Origin: Halobacteria archaeon HArc-gm2
Lineage (GTDB): Archaea; Halobacteriota; Halobacteria; Halobacteriales; Haloarculaceae
Direction of reading: 5' to 3'
NCBI GenBank assembly: GCA_025517465.1
Contig: JAOPKE010000004.1
Location: 324,165-388,164 of the forward strand
Length of the DNA stretch: 64,000 bases
Of this stretch, positions 43,612 to 52,085 are shown one piece after another (position 1 is the first letter of the stretch; each line of letters opens with the position of its first letter). Under the pieces are notes generated by a model. The model did not search any database. It was given only the letters and a program-made list of their open reading frames with translations, and had not been told where the DNA came from. The position numbers were made by a program, and so were the translations under genes.

Positions 43612-44391
43612 TCAGGAGAGCACCGGGTCGAGGCCGCGGGCGGGATAGGCGACGACGGTGTCGGCGCCCACCGCCTCGAGTTGCGAGACGCGCGCTGCGA
43701 CCGTCTCCACGTCGCCGACCAGCGCGTAGTCCCTGACCGCCTGGCTCAGCACCTCGCGCGCTCGTCCCCGGGCGTCGGCACCGGGCGCCGCGTCGGCCGG
43801 TAGTGCGTCGCGAACGGGCTTCCGGCGAGCGGCGTACTCCCCGACGGCGTCGAGAATGGCGTCCTCGTCGTCGGTGAGCACCGTCGGCGCGTAGACGGCG
43901 ATATGGCCGTCGAAGCCCGCGCTCCGGAGCGCCTCGATATCGCGCGCGGCCGACGGCCCGAGCAGTTCGAACTGGGTGCCGCCGACGGCCATGGCGAGTC
44001 GCTCGACGCCCTCGGTGCCGACCCAGGGGTCCGTGGTCTGCGCCGCTGCCTCTCGGAGCCGCGGCGCGACTGCCCGCGACGCCTCGGCCTCGGAGAGGTA
44101 CGCCGGGTGGCCCGCGACGAGGATGGACCCGACGCGCTCGGGCATCGCCGCCAGCCGCGAGTCGTCGCCCAGCGGGTCGAAGCCGTCGGCCCGTACCGGC
44201 GTCGTGAGGCGAACTTCGCGGTCGTCGGCGAGTCCATCGAGAACCTCCAGGTCCGGCAGGTGCTCGACGCCCTCGTAGTCGACCGTCACGACGTCGACGG
44301 CCAGCGCCGACGCTCGCGAGACGTCGACCTCGCTGGGTTTCAGCGCGACCGCGTCGATACCCGCCGCCGTGAGCGTCGTCCCTGTGAGCAT
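43612..44391 (-). CDS. Luciferase-fold protein of haloarchaeal family
   Basis: The 259-residue protein appears to be a shortened bacterial-luciferase-like TIM barrel. DVVTVDYEGVEHLPDLEVL and VGSILVAGHPAYLSEAEASRAVAPRL are barrel strands. The end YALVGDVETVAARVSQLEAVGADTVVAYP matches the C-terminal G-T/D-x-E-x-V-A-x-R motif of F420- or FMN-dependent luciferase-like enzymes. I believe annotation uses a DUF7388-type name. It is upstream of, and probably co-transcribed with, the FAD oxidoreductase gene. ATG 44391 matches the first barrel strand. Confidence 0.8.
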   Translation of the reverse strand: MLTGTTLTAAGIDAVALKPSEVDVSRASALAVDVVTVDYEGVEHLPDLEVLDGLADDREVRLTTPVRADGFDPLGDDSRLAAMPERVGSILVAGHPAYLSEAEASRAVAPRLREAAAQTTDPWVGTEGVERLAMAVGGTQFELLGPSAARDIEALRSAGFDGHIAVYAPTVLTDDEDAILDAVGEYAARRKPVRDALPADAAPGADARGRAREVLSQAVRDYALVGDVETVAARVSQLEAVGADTVVAYPARGLDPVLS

Positions 44392-44979
44392 GGTTGTCCG
44401 GGCGAGCGCGCCCGTTTGGTTGCGCTCTCGTACCCCTCCGCCGCCCAAAGTCCTGTCGGAGTACTGTGAACGCCACCGTTGCGGGGCGAAAGGGAGCGGG
44501 GCTGAAGGAAGCGCGATTCGGCGCGGACGGGGTGGCGCGGAGTCGTTCGAGAGAGCGAAGCTCTCTCGTGATGACGAAAATCGCTCCGCGATTTTCGGAC
44601 CACGCCACCTATTGCGCGAACGGCGCAGCCGTGAGCGACGCGCCGAATCCGGGGAGGTTTGGTGGAGCCATTCGTGAGCGCAGGAAGGCGCCGAGCGAAG
44701 CGAGGGGCCTTCGGATGAGCGAACGGCGAGCAAAGCGAGCCGTGAGCTCGGGCCGGAGCGAACGCGGAGGCCGCGCGAGCGATGCTGTGCCTGGAGGAAT
44801 GGAAGGGCGAGGCGCGCTCGTCGCCGCCCCGACGAAGTAAGGACCGCAGCCGTCAGGCGAGGACCGCAACGAGTCGCGGCGGTACGAGCGCGCCGAGGGC
44901 TTCCCTCTGTCGTCGGTAGTCCCTCTGTCGTCGGTACTCACTGCGGACTCCCGGTAGCAGTGAACTCCAACAAAAACTC
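44392..44979. other. Gene-free stretch with palindromes and low-complexity filler
   Basis: No gene is supported in these 588 bases. Two perfect three-base-loop hairpins stand out: CGAGAGAGC/GCTCTCTCG with GAA loop (44548-44568) and CGAAAATCGC/GCGATTTTCG with TCC loop (44575-44597). The rest (about 44640-44860) is the GAGCGAAGCGAG/GCCGTGAGC type of filler seen in other haloarchaeal spacers. A short direct repeat CCCTCTGTCGTCGGTA occurs twice near 44910-44940. Confidence 0.6.
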
Positions 44980-45606
44980 CTAGCGCACCTGATCACGGAC
45001 GCTCTCGGGCAGGTCGTCGTCCGGCCCAGCGACCCTATCAGGCTCCGGGGGCATCTCCCAGTCAGTCGCGAGCTCAAGGAACTGCACGAGCATCCGGGCC
45101 GTCGCGCCCCAGACGGTGTAGCCGTCGACGTAGAAGAAGTGCAGGCGGATGTCGCCGTAGTAGGGGTGGTCCCGGCGCTCGGACTCGTAGTTCCCGTGGT
45201 CGACCAGTTCGCGAACGGGCAGGACGACCACCTCGGCGACTTCGTCCACGTCAGTCGGCACGTACTCGCGGTCGGGAATGCGCACCACGAACGGCCTGAC
45301 GGAGTAATTCGAGACGGTGCGGATGTCGTCCACCCGGCCGACGACGTGGACGGCCTGGGGGTCCAGGCCGACCTCCTCGTTTGCCTCCCGGAGCGCGGTC
45401 CGGAGGAGGTCGTCGTCCTCGGGCTCGCGCCCGCCGCCGGGGAAGCTCATCTGGCCGGGGTGGTCGGACAGGTGGTCGGCGCGCTTGGTGAACAGCACGT
45501 AGTACTCGCCGGGGTCGCGTTCGATTACGGGTACCACGACCGCCGCTTCGCGGTCCTCGCCGGTGACCGCCTCCGCGTCGAAGTCGGCGACCCGGTCGAA
45601 GTCCAT
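44980..45606 (-). CDS. Nudix hydrolase, CoA-pyrophosphatase-like
   Basis: The 208-residue protein has MSFPGGGREPEDDD and the Nudix box G59 to L81, ending REANEEVGL. The first acidic position of the box is Asp instead of Glu. The upstream VLFTKRADHLSDHPGQMSFPGG matches the NUDT7/8-type CoA diphosphatase signature, so cleavage of CoA or related dinucleotides is likely. ATG 45606 is preferred; an AAATTAAGG element lies about 27 bases upstream on the minus strand. Confidence 0.9.
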   Translation of the reverse strand: MDFDRVADFDAEAVTGEDREAAVVVPVIERDPGEYYVLFTKRADHLSDHPGQMSFPGGGREPEDDDLLRTALREANEEVGLDPQAVHVVGRVDDIRTVSNYSVRPFVVRIPDREYVPTDVDEVAEVVVLPVRELVDHGNYESERRDHPYYGDIRLHFFYVDGYTVWGATARMLVQFLELATDWEMPPEPDRVAGPDDDLPESVRDQVR

Positions 45607-45760
45607 GCCAAGAGCGTGGGTGGGCACGGCCTTAATTTGCTCGGGGACGGACTCGGGGACGAAACCCGGAAAAGCATCTGTAATTACCCGTGGCGAGGAC
45701 GTCAAAGGGAGATTCCTGATCAGCACGTTTTTGTAAAACGGATAACACCCCTGTCGCACG

Positions 45761-47032
45761 ATGAAATCTGACGGGGTGAGCCGGCGGCAGGTTCTGCGAA
45801 CGACCGTGGGGTACGTCGGCGTCGGGATGCTCGGGTACGGGTCGAGTCGGCCCACGCGTGCCCAGTCCGCCGAGACGTGGTCCCAGTTCGGCTACGACGA
45901 CGCGAACACGCGGCACGCGCCCGAGAACACGGGCCCCGTCACAGACATCTCCCAGCAGTGGGCCGTCGAGACGGGCGACGGGGTGTGGTCGTCACCAGCA
46001 GTGGCTGACGGCACTGTCTACGTCGGAAGTGGCGACCACAACGTGTACGCACTGGACGCAGCCGACGGCACCGAGCAGTGGGCTTTCGACGCGGGTGGAT
46101 CAGTGTCCTCATCGCCCACTGTGGCCGACGGCACCGTCTACTTCGGGAGTAACGACAACAAGGTGTACGCACTGGATGCGGCCGACGGTACCGAACAATG
46201 GTCCTTCAAGACGGGCGATTGGGTGTACTCGTCGCCGGCAGTGGCCGACGGCGTCGTCTACGTTGGGAGTAAGGACAACATGGTGTACGCGCTGGACGCG
46301 GCCGAGGGTACTGAGCAGTGGACCTTCGAGACCGGCGACACGGTTCGCTCATCGCCGGCAGTGGCCGACGGCACCGTCTACGTCGGGAGTAACGACGATA
46401 GCGTATACGCGCTAGACGCGGCCGATGGCACCGAGCAGTGGACGGTCGACACGGGCAGCCCGGTGTACTACTCGTCACCGGCAGTGGCCGACGGCACTGT
46501 TTACGTTGGAAGTGGTCGGAGTCTGTACGCGCTGGACGCGGTCGACGGCACCAACCAGTGGACCCTCCTGATGAACAACGACGTGGGCTCATCGCCGGCA
46601 GTGGCCGACGGCACCGTCTACGTCGGAAGTGCCGACTACAACGTGTACGCGCTGGACGCGGCCGACGGCACCGAGCAGTGGACATTCTACACTGGGCTCG
46701 ACGTCTACTCGGCGCCGGCAGTGGCCGACGACGTCGTCTACGTGGGTAGTTATGATTACAGCGTGTACGCGCTGAACGCGGCCGACGGCACCGAGCAGTG
46801 GGCCGTCGAGACGGGCGACACCGTACCCTCGTCGCCGGCAGTGGCCGACGGCACCGTCTACGTTGGGAGTGAGGACAACTCGGTCTATGCAATACAGGGC
46901 TCCCCGGGGACGCCGAAAAGCGAGCCGACAGACGACTCCGGGCCGGGATTCGGACTACTCAGTGCAGCGGTGGGCTCGGGGTTGGCCGGTCTCTCCAGGG
47001 CACTCTCGACGGACCGTGATTCGGACAAGTGA
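45761..47032 (+). CDS. Tat-exported eight-repeat PQQ-type beta-propeller
   Basis: The 423-residue protein has a twin-arginine signal (SRRQVLRTTVGYVGVGML) and eight repeats of about 40 residues with consensus SSPAVADGTVYVGS...VYALDAADGTEQW. Each is a blade of a PQQ-dehydrogenase/BamB-like propeller. It lacks PQQ ligands I can recognise, so a scaffold or binding role is likelier than an enzyme. A Gly-rich hydrophobic segment (GFGLLSAAVGSGLAGLSRAL) near the C terminus may be a weak membrane anchor. A TATA-like TTTTTGTAAAA lies about 27 bases before the ATG. Confidence 0.93.
   Translation: MKSDGVSRRQVLRTTVGYVGVGMLGYGSSRPTRAQSAETWSQFGYDDANTRHAPENTGPVTDISQQWAVETGDGVWSSPAVADGTVYVGSGDHNVYALDAADGTEQWAFDAGGSVSSSPTVADGTVYFGSNDNKVYALDAADGTEQWSFKTGDWVYSSPAVADGVVYVGSKDNMVYALDAAEGTEQWTFETGDTVRSSPAVADGTVYVGSNDDSVYALDAADGTEQWTVDTGSPVYYSSPAVADGTVYVGSGRSLYALDAVDGTNQWTLLMNNDVGSSPAVADGTVYVGSADYNVYALDAADGTEQWTFYTGLDVYSAPAVADDVVYVGSYDYSVYALNAADGTEQWAVETGDTVPSSPAVADGTVYVGSEDNSVYAIQGSPGTPKSEPTDDSGPGFGLLSAAVGSGLAGLSRALSTDRDSDK
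45970..46880 (+). repeat. Near-identical 120-base repeats inside the propeller gene
   Basis: The segment coding GCAGTGGCCGACGGCACCGT recurs about every 120 bases, with only scattered changes. The coding repeats are thus alike at DNA level and not only at protein level. This points to recent expansion or gene conversion. Confidence 0.85.
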
Positions 47033-47116
47033 ACGCAGTGCTGGGGTCGCTGCAAGAGTATCGATGAACGAGGAACGCGAACCCCTGGATAGCCCCTACA
47101 AGCGCCAGTACCGCTC

Positions 47117-47605
47117 TCAGGACTCTCCTTCTTGTGCCTCGACCAACTGAGCGCGCGCGCCGGAGACGTCAACGTCGCCCCACACCTCCAGTTCGTAGCT
47201 GACGTCGAGCAGGCGGTCGACGAACTCGTCGTTACCGCTGCGGAGCGCGACGACGCTCTCCTCCCGGAAGCGGTCGGCGACGGCGGCGGTCAGGACCTCT
47301 CGGTCGACGTCGCGCTCGGGGACGTCCATGATGTGCGGGAGATCGGCGCCGCCTTCGGGAATCTCCGGGAACGCCGTCGGGCCGGGGACGAGCAGTCGCT
47401 CGGCGTCGTCGCCGTCACCGCTCTCGCCGGGCTGGAACCCGACGAGGTGGTACGACGCGACGGCGTCGTCGATGGCGTCGTCCGGACGCTCCAGTTCGTC
47501 GGCGCGCTTGAACGCCAGTTCGGCCAGCGCGTCCGCAAGCTCCGATCGGGTCAACGCACCGAAGACGTCGACGACCCCCGCGAGTTCGTCCGCCGTTACC
47601 TCCAT
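47117..47605 (-). CDS. Conserved haloarchaeal protein of unknown function
   Basis: The 162-residue acidic protein is largely helical. VTADELAGVVDVFGALTRSELADALAELAF resembles a short HTH-like helical bundle, followed by LLVPGPTAFPEIPEGGADLPHIMDVPERDVDRE and a second helical half. I believe it is the DUF7109 type. It has no membrane helix or catalytic motif that I recognise. It is convergent with the propeller gene. Confidence 0.82.
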   Translation of the reverse strand: MEVTADELAGVVDVFGALTRSELADALAELAFKRADELERPDDAIDDAVASYHLVGFQPGESGDGDDAERLLVPGPTAFPEIPEGGADLPHIMDVPERDVDREVLTAAVADRFREESVVALRSGNDEFVDRLLDVSYELEVWGDVDVSGARAQLVEAQEGES

Positions 47606-47752
47606 GGATAGTGGGCTGACGGCGACGGACTTGAGGATTCTGTCTGGCTCGCGGGACGACGGACTGTTCGAAGGAAGTCAGCGTCGGGAAAAACCGGGTC
47701 CGGTCGGACCGGACGAGTTACGCACTGTACGGAACTGCGGGAATCGGGCGCG

Positions 47753-47866
47753 TCAGTCGGCGCCGTGGAGGGGCAGGAAACCGCAGTTGGCGCAGCCGTT
47801 GTGTTTGGTGGTCTGATAGCTCAGCTGCTGGCCGCAGTTCGCACAGGTGTAGTGGTCTTGTTTCAT
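47753..47866 (-). CDS. 37-residue zinc-ribbon microprotein
   Basis: A 37-codon frame encodes MKQDHYTCANCGQQL followed by a second CANCG near residue 26, a rubrerythrin/rubredoxin-like CxxC...CxxC zinc knuckle. It is too short for usual gene-length cut-offs but has a clean ATG, strong cysteine spacing and haloarchaeal composition. Tiny zinc-finger proteins of this kind are numerous in haloarchaea and some affect biofilm or motility. The function of this one is unknown. Confidence 0.8.
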   Translation of the reverse strand: MKQDHYTCANCGQQLSYQTTKHNGCANCGFLPLHGAD

Positions 47867-48036
47867 TATCAGCATATGGTCGCGGGGAGCCTATGAAGGT
47901 TGCGTGAGTCGCCGTCCCGTGAAAACCGTTCGCGTGCGGCAGTTTTTCTTGCGAAAACCTCCCACAGCGCTCCTCCCGGCCGTTCGGCTCACGAACCTGT
48001 TAGCAATCGTAAAAAGGCTGCGTCGGGCTCGACCGG

Positions 48037-49152
48037 CTATTCGGCCGTCGCCTCGTCGGTGGCTCGATTCGACAACTCCCGGACCGCCTCCGGATCGAGT
48101 TCGCAGTCGCTCCATGCGGGGAGGCGACGGTCCTCGCCCGGCGCCCCGACCGCAGCGGCGTACTGGTCGACCTGGTCGCGCTCGCCAGAGGAGTCGTACT
48201 CCAGGTCGTTGAACGCCGCGTCGGCGGCGTACTGGTCGATAGTCGCCCGGGCGACGTCGCGATAGGCGGCTGCCAGCACGTCGTAGTCCAGGTCGACGCC
48301 CCGCTCCGCGAGCGCACGAAACAGCGCCGCGCCGACCTCGGCGCACATGTCGCCGAGGCCCTCGGGCCCGCCCACGGCTCGGTGGTCGTGTTCGTGGGTC
48401 CCGAGGTCGACCTGCGCAGAACCCTCGAAACCCGCCGCGTCGTAAGCATCGCCGAGCGTGCCGATTTCGAGCCCCCAGCCGGGCTGGACGCGGAGCGAGC
48501 GGACCACGTCGCTCGTCGCGGCGAACTCGCCGGCCAGCGCGTAGCGGAACGCCAGCAGGTAGTCGACGAGCGGGTGGTCGGTCTCCTCGTCGAGCGCCCG
48601 GAGCAGTGGCCGGACGAACAGCCGGAAGAGGCGGCCGTAGAGCCGGCCGTTCTCCACGCGGGCGTAGTAGCCCTTCGAGAACTGAAAACCGTTGGCCAGC
48701 GGAAAGAGGAGTTTCGGGACGTGGGCCACGGAGTAAGTCGTCGCGTCCGCGTCGTGGACGACGACGTAGTCGTGGCGCGCGGCGACGCCAAGCGCCAGCC
48801 AGACGTCTCGTCCCTTTCCTGGGTCCCGCCCCATTCCCGCACCCCCGCCCAGTCCGCGCTCGTCGAGGTGGGATTCGACCGCCGGCGCGTTGCACCACAG
48901 CACCTCGCCGTCGAGGTCGAAGCTGTCGACCCAGCGGACGACGTCGCCGACCTGGTCCGGTGCGGCCCGCAGCGCGACGTACACGCGCGCCGGATCGACC
49001 CGTTCGAGCCGCGAGAAGACGCGCTCGGCGGCGAGGCTGGCGTGGTCCCGCTCCGTGAGCGGGACGACGACGGCGGCCCGGTCGGTCGGGGCTGCCGGCA
49101 CCGTCCCGTCGAAGTCGTGGAGCGTCGCGATCCGCTCCTGGACGTACTCCAT
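48037..49152 (-). CDS. GpgS-like glycosyltransferase
   Basis: The 371-residue protein belongs to the glucosyl/mannosyl-3-phosphoglycerate-synthase-like GT group. It has AAVVVPLTERDHASLAAERV, a KGRDVWLALGVAARHDYVVVHDADA strand with the D-x-D metal site, FQFSKGYYARVENGRLYGRLFRLFVRPLLRAL and GWGLEIGTLGDAYD. Homologues make glucosyl- or mannosylglycerate precursors, which are compatible solutes. That role in a salt-in halophile is uncertain. ATG 49152 is the start because the frame upstream is not conserved-looking and overlaps the divergent promoter. Confidence 0.88.
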   Translation of the reverse strand: MEYVQERIATLHDFDGTVPAAPTDRAAVVVPLTERDHASLAAERVFSRLERVDPARVYVALRAAPDQVGDVVRWVDSFDLDGEVLWCNAPAVESHLDERGLGGGAGMGRDPGKGRDVWLALGVAARHDYVVVHDADATTYSVAHVPKLLFPLANGFQFSKGYYARVENGRLYGRLFRLFVRPLLRALDEETDHPLVDYLLAFRYALAGEFAATSDVVRSLRVQPGWGLEIGTLGDAYDAAGFEGSAQVDLGTHEHDHRAVGGPEGLGDMCAEVGAALFRALAERGVDLDYDVLAAAYRDVARATIDQYAADAAFNDLEYDSSGERDQVDQYAAAVGAPGEDRRLPAWSDCELDPEAVRELSNRATDEATAE

Positions 49153-49272
49153 CGGCCGCGGGTAGCGCGAGCGCGGCCAAAAACCTCCCGTTCCGACCAC
49201 GGTGCACGGACGGGCCCCGAGTCCGAGAGACGGCACTCCGGCGACCGGTTTCCCGACCAACCCGCCGCGACC

Positions 49273-49279
49273 TTTTTAT
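49273..49279 (+). promoter_or_regulatory. TATA box of the 56-residue zinc-finger gene
   Basis: TTTTTAT is centred 27 bases before the ATG at 49303, as in leaderless haloarchaeal messages. Confidence 0.6.
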
Positions 49280-49302
49280 GCGATGGTCTCGCAAGCTTGG
49301 CT

Positions 49303-49473
49303 ATGAAATCTGTGCGCAAGGGGCTCCGAGCCGGGGATATCGAGAAAGACACCTACGAGCGGCTAGCCTGCGCCAACTGCGAGGAGGCACTCGCCACAGA
49401 GAACGACCCGGACCAGGTGGGGAAAGTCCGCGTCTGTCCCGAGTGCGGCACGGAGTGGAAGGAAGTCGGGTAA
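49303..49473 (+). CDS. 56-residue zinc-finger protein, HVO_0758 type
   Basis: MKSVRKGLRAGDIEKDTYERLACANCEEAL, given here in parts, has the knuckle CANC near residue 24 and the second knuckle CPEC near residue 46 before GTEWKEVG. It matches a small conserved haloarchaeal zinc-finger family, which I recall as HVO_0758-like. The longer frame on this strand is a shadow of the divergent glycosyltransferase. The basic N terminus and zinc ribbon suggest nucleic-acid binding, as inference. Confidence 0.88.
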   Translation: MKSVRKGLRAGDIEKDTYERLACANCEEALATENDPDQVGKVRVCPECGTEWKEVG

Positions 49474-49562
49474 GCGGCCCGTTCATAGCCCTCCGACGGT
49501 CCCACTGCATCGACCGATCCGCCGAACGAGCCCGCCCTGACTTCTTCTCTCCCGCGTTTCAC

Positions 49563-50648
49563 TCACTCGAACACCGAGTCGAACGCATCGGCGCCCAGCG
49601 GCTCGTACGTCCCAGCCGCGACGTTCTCGGCGACGTGGGCCGGGGACCCCATTCCGACGAGCGACGAAGTGACGCCCGGCGCGCTCCGGGCGAAGTTGAT
49701 CGCCCGCTGGGCGGCCGTCTCACCGGAGAGCTTCGCCGCGACGTCCTGGGGAAGCCCGTCGGCGAGCTGGCCCTGCATCATCGACGCGCTCGTGAACACG
49801 TCGATGCCCGCCTCGTGGGCGAACTCCAGGGCCGACTGGGGACCCTCGGGCCCCTCGTGGGCTTCGACGGTGAACGCGTCTGCCATCTGCACGTTGAAGG
49901 GGAGCTGAATCGCCCGGAAGTGGGTGGCGTCGGCGCCGGCCGAATCGGCCGCCGACCGGGCGCGACGGACGACCTCCGGCAAGGAGAGGTAGCTGTCGTG
50001 GTCTTCGGGTACCCGGAACCCCTCCCACGTCGCGACGCCGTAGTGGCGGATGTCACCGTCGGCGACGCGCTCCTCCAGTCGCTCGAAGGTGGCTTCGAGC
50101 TGGTCGTACACCGCCTCGGCCGACCGCTCGGCGAGTTGCGTCTCGGGGTTGTGGACGTAGTAGAGGTCGATGGTGTCGAGGTGGAGATTCGACAGCGACC
50201 GGTCCAGCTGGTCGTCGACGAACCCCGGCGCGATGGCGTGCTGTCCCCGTACCAGGTCTTCGCGGTCGACGACACCCGGCTCCACGTACTCCTCGAGGAC
50301 GTACTGGCCCGGATCGGTGGGGCGCTCACGGTCGAACGGGACGAACCCGCCTTTCGTCGCGACGAGTGCCGCCTCCCGATCGATGTCGGCGTCCCGGACG
50401 GCGTCGCCGACCACGCGCTCGGAGCGCTGGTTCCGGTAGTTTATCGCCGTGTCGACGACGTTGATACCGGATTCCAGCGCCTCGACGATAGCGTCGTGAT
50501 ACCGGTCGTCGCGCTCGTCGGTCGAATCGCCGAGATACGTGCCGACGCCGATGCTGGAGACGACGCAATCGGCGTACCGGCGGAAGAACGTGCGGGCGAA
50601 CTCGCCGTGGTCGTCGCGGTACGCCCAGGTCGCCGTCTGCGTGGCCAT
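49563..50648 (-). CDS. Aldo/keto reductase
   Basis: The 361-residue (beta/alpha)8 protein has the catalytic tetrad D and Y in NVVDTAINYRNQRSE, K in ALVATKGGF and H in YYVHNPETQ. It has a long loop around residues 105-150 and the late SSLVGMGSPAHVAENV cofactor segment. It resembles the YajO/L-galactose-dehydrogenase side of the family. The substrate is unknown. It is 66 bases after the start region of the DHH gene on the same strand order and may be independent. Confidence 0.92.
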   Translation of the reverse strand: MATQTATWAYRDDHGEFARTFFRRYADCVVSSIGVGTYLGDSTDERDDRYHDAIVEALESGINVVDTAINYRNQRSERVVGDAVRDADIDREAALVATKGGFVPFDRERPTDPGQYVLEEYVEPGVVDREDLVRGQHAIAPGFVDDQLDRSLSNLHLDTIDLYYVHNPETQLAERSAEAVYDQLEATFERLEERVADGDIRHYGVATWEGFRVPEDHDSYLSLPEVVRRARSAADSAGADATHFRAIQLPFNVQMADAFTVEAHEGPEGPQSALEFAHEAGIDVFTSASMMQGQLADGLPQDVAAKLSGETAAQRAINFARSAPGVTSSLVGMGSPAHVAENVAAGTYEPLGADAFDSVFE

Positions 50649-50714
50649 ACCGCAGCGTAGGACGCTTGGCCTGAAAACTGCTGGTACTCGAACCGACGCC
50701 GGGCGAGCGGGCGT

Positions 50715-51908
50715 CTAGATGTCGCCCGACATGGCGTCGAAGAGTCGCTCGGTGAAGTCCTGGCGGAGGACACCCTCGCTCGGGCCGATGCCCTCCATGT
50801 GCTCGATGGAGAGCTGACCGCCGCCCATGCGGGCGTGGCCGCCGGCGGTCCCCATCGGGATGTCGTCGACGACGTTGTCGAGCACCTTCCCCATGTGGAC
50901 GCGGTCGTCCCGGGAGCGCCCGGAGAGGTGGAGCGTCCCGTCCTTCTCACCGAGGACGACCACGGCGGTGACGCCCTCGAGTTTCATCAGTTCATCGGCG
51001 GCCTGCGGGATGGCGTCGACGTTCGACACCTCGCCGACGTCGCTGACCGCGAATGCGTTACGTACCGTCCGGCTGGTGATGGCACGGGCCTTCACGTCGA
51101 GCACTTCGGCGTCGACCTGCGGGTTGGCGATGCGGTCGAGGCGGTCCTCGTCGATCCCTTCGTACAGGTACTCCGCGGCGTGGAACTCCGCGGGCGAACA
51201 GCCCTTCGTGAGGTGTTTGGTGTCGGACTGGATGCCGTAGAGGAGCCCGGTCGCGAGCTGGACGGGGAGTCCGTCCCCGCCGTCCTCGCCCGAGTCGTCG
51301 CCGTTCTCGTCAGCACCGGGCTTCTCCGGCTCCCAGCCGAGCGTCTCGAAGTACTCGGCGAAGATAGTGGCGCAGGCGCCGTGGTCGGCCCTGACGTCCG
51401 TGAACTCGGCGCCCTCGCCGTCACCAGGGTGGTGGTCGATGACCGCGACGGGGTCGACGCCTTCGGCGCCGGGGAACCCGCGAGCCTCGTTGTGGTCGAC
51501 CAGGACGACGCCGTCGCCGTCGAGTTCCCCCGCGCTGTCGATCTGTTCGAAGTTGACGTCGAGCACGGTCTCGAACGCCCGGTTCTCCTGGTGGCGGATC
51601 TGGCCGGGGTAGTTGAGCGTCGTCTCCGTACCGACGGTCTCGGCGAGCTCGCCGACGGCCAGCGCCGACGACATCGCGTCCGGGTCCGGATTCGGGTGCA
51701 TCAACACGGAGATCCGGTCGTGTTCGGCGAGCGTCTCGCGAAGGGTCTCTGCCGGCGTCGAACGCAAGTAGCCAACGAGCCAGCGGAGCCCCGCCAGTAC
51801 GAGTACCAGCGCGACGAAGATGGCGGCGACTTCCAGCGGTGACTCGGGGGTGACCGGCGCGAGTGCGTCGATCACGTCCTGGAGGGACCCCACAGCCCTA
51901 GGCGACAT
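50715..51908 (-). CDS. Membrane-anchored DHH-family phosphoesterase
   Basis: The 397-residue protein has one N-terminal membrane helix (about 24-46) and a DHH domain: LMHPNPDPDAMSSAL, VVLVDHNE and VAVIDHHPGDG. Its DHHA1 domain ends in TAGGHARMGGGQLSIE. Such enzymes act on short oligonucleotides, pAp or cyclic dinucleotides (NrnA/GdpP-like). The membrane anchor favours a signalling or RNA-turnover role at the membrane. ATG 51908 begins the conserved N terminus. Confidence 0.9.
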   Translation of the reverse strand: MSPRAVGSLQDVIDALAPVTPESPLEVAAIFVALVLVLAGLRWLVGYLRSTPAETLRETLAEHDRISVLMHPNPDPDAMSSALAVGELAETVGTETTLNYPGQIRHQENRAFETVLDVNFEQIDSAGELDGDGVVLVDHNEARGFPGAEGVDPVAVIDHHPGDGEGAEFTDVRADHGACATIFAEYFETLGWEPEKPGADENGDDSGEDGGDGLPVQLATGLLYGIQSDTKHLTKGCSPAEFHAAEYLYEGIDEDRLDRIANPQVDAEVLDVKARAITSRTVRNAFAVSDVGEVSNVDAIPQAADELMKLEGVTAVVVLGEKDGTLHLSGRSRDDRVHMGKVLDNVVDDIPMGTAGGHARMGGGQLSIEHMEGIGPSEGVLRQDFTERLFDAMSGDI

Positions 51909-52085
51909 ACGCGATAGGAGTTGGCCCCGACGACCATGAAGGTTCCCCACTCAGCCGGACGGAGCGACCTCCCACTCGAACGACTAGCCCTCTTGCGGTT
52001 TCTGGGCGTTCGGGTCAGAACAGAGACGGGACCGCCACGGAAGCGAAACTGGTCCCCGTCGTGCCGGTCAGCCCGTCGAAGCCAG
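51909..52085. other. Spacer between DHH and epimerase genes
   Basis: This 177-base spacer probably contains the DHH promoter on the minus strand. No gene or repeat is visible. Confidence 0.35.

Noticed and set aside
45970-46880. Regular 120-base repeats as a possible CRISPR array
   Set aside because: The repeats are coding, encode propeller blades and have no unique spacers of 30-40 bases.
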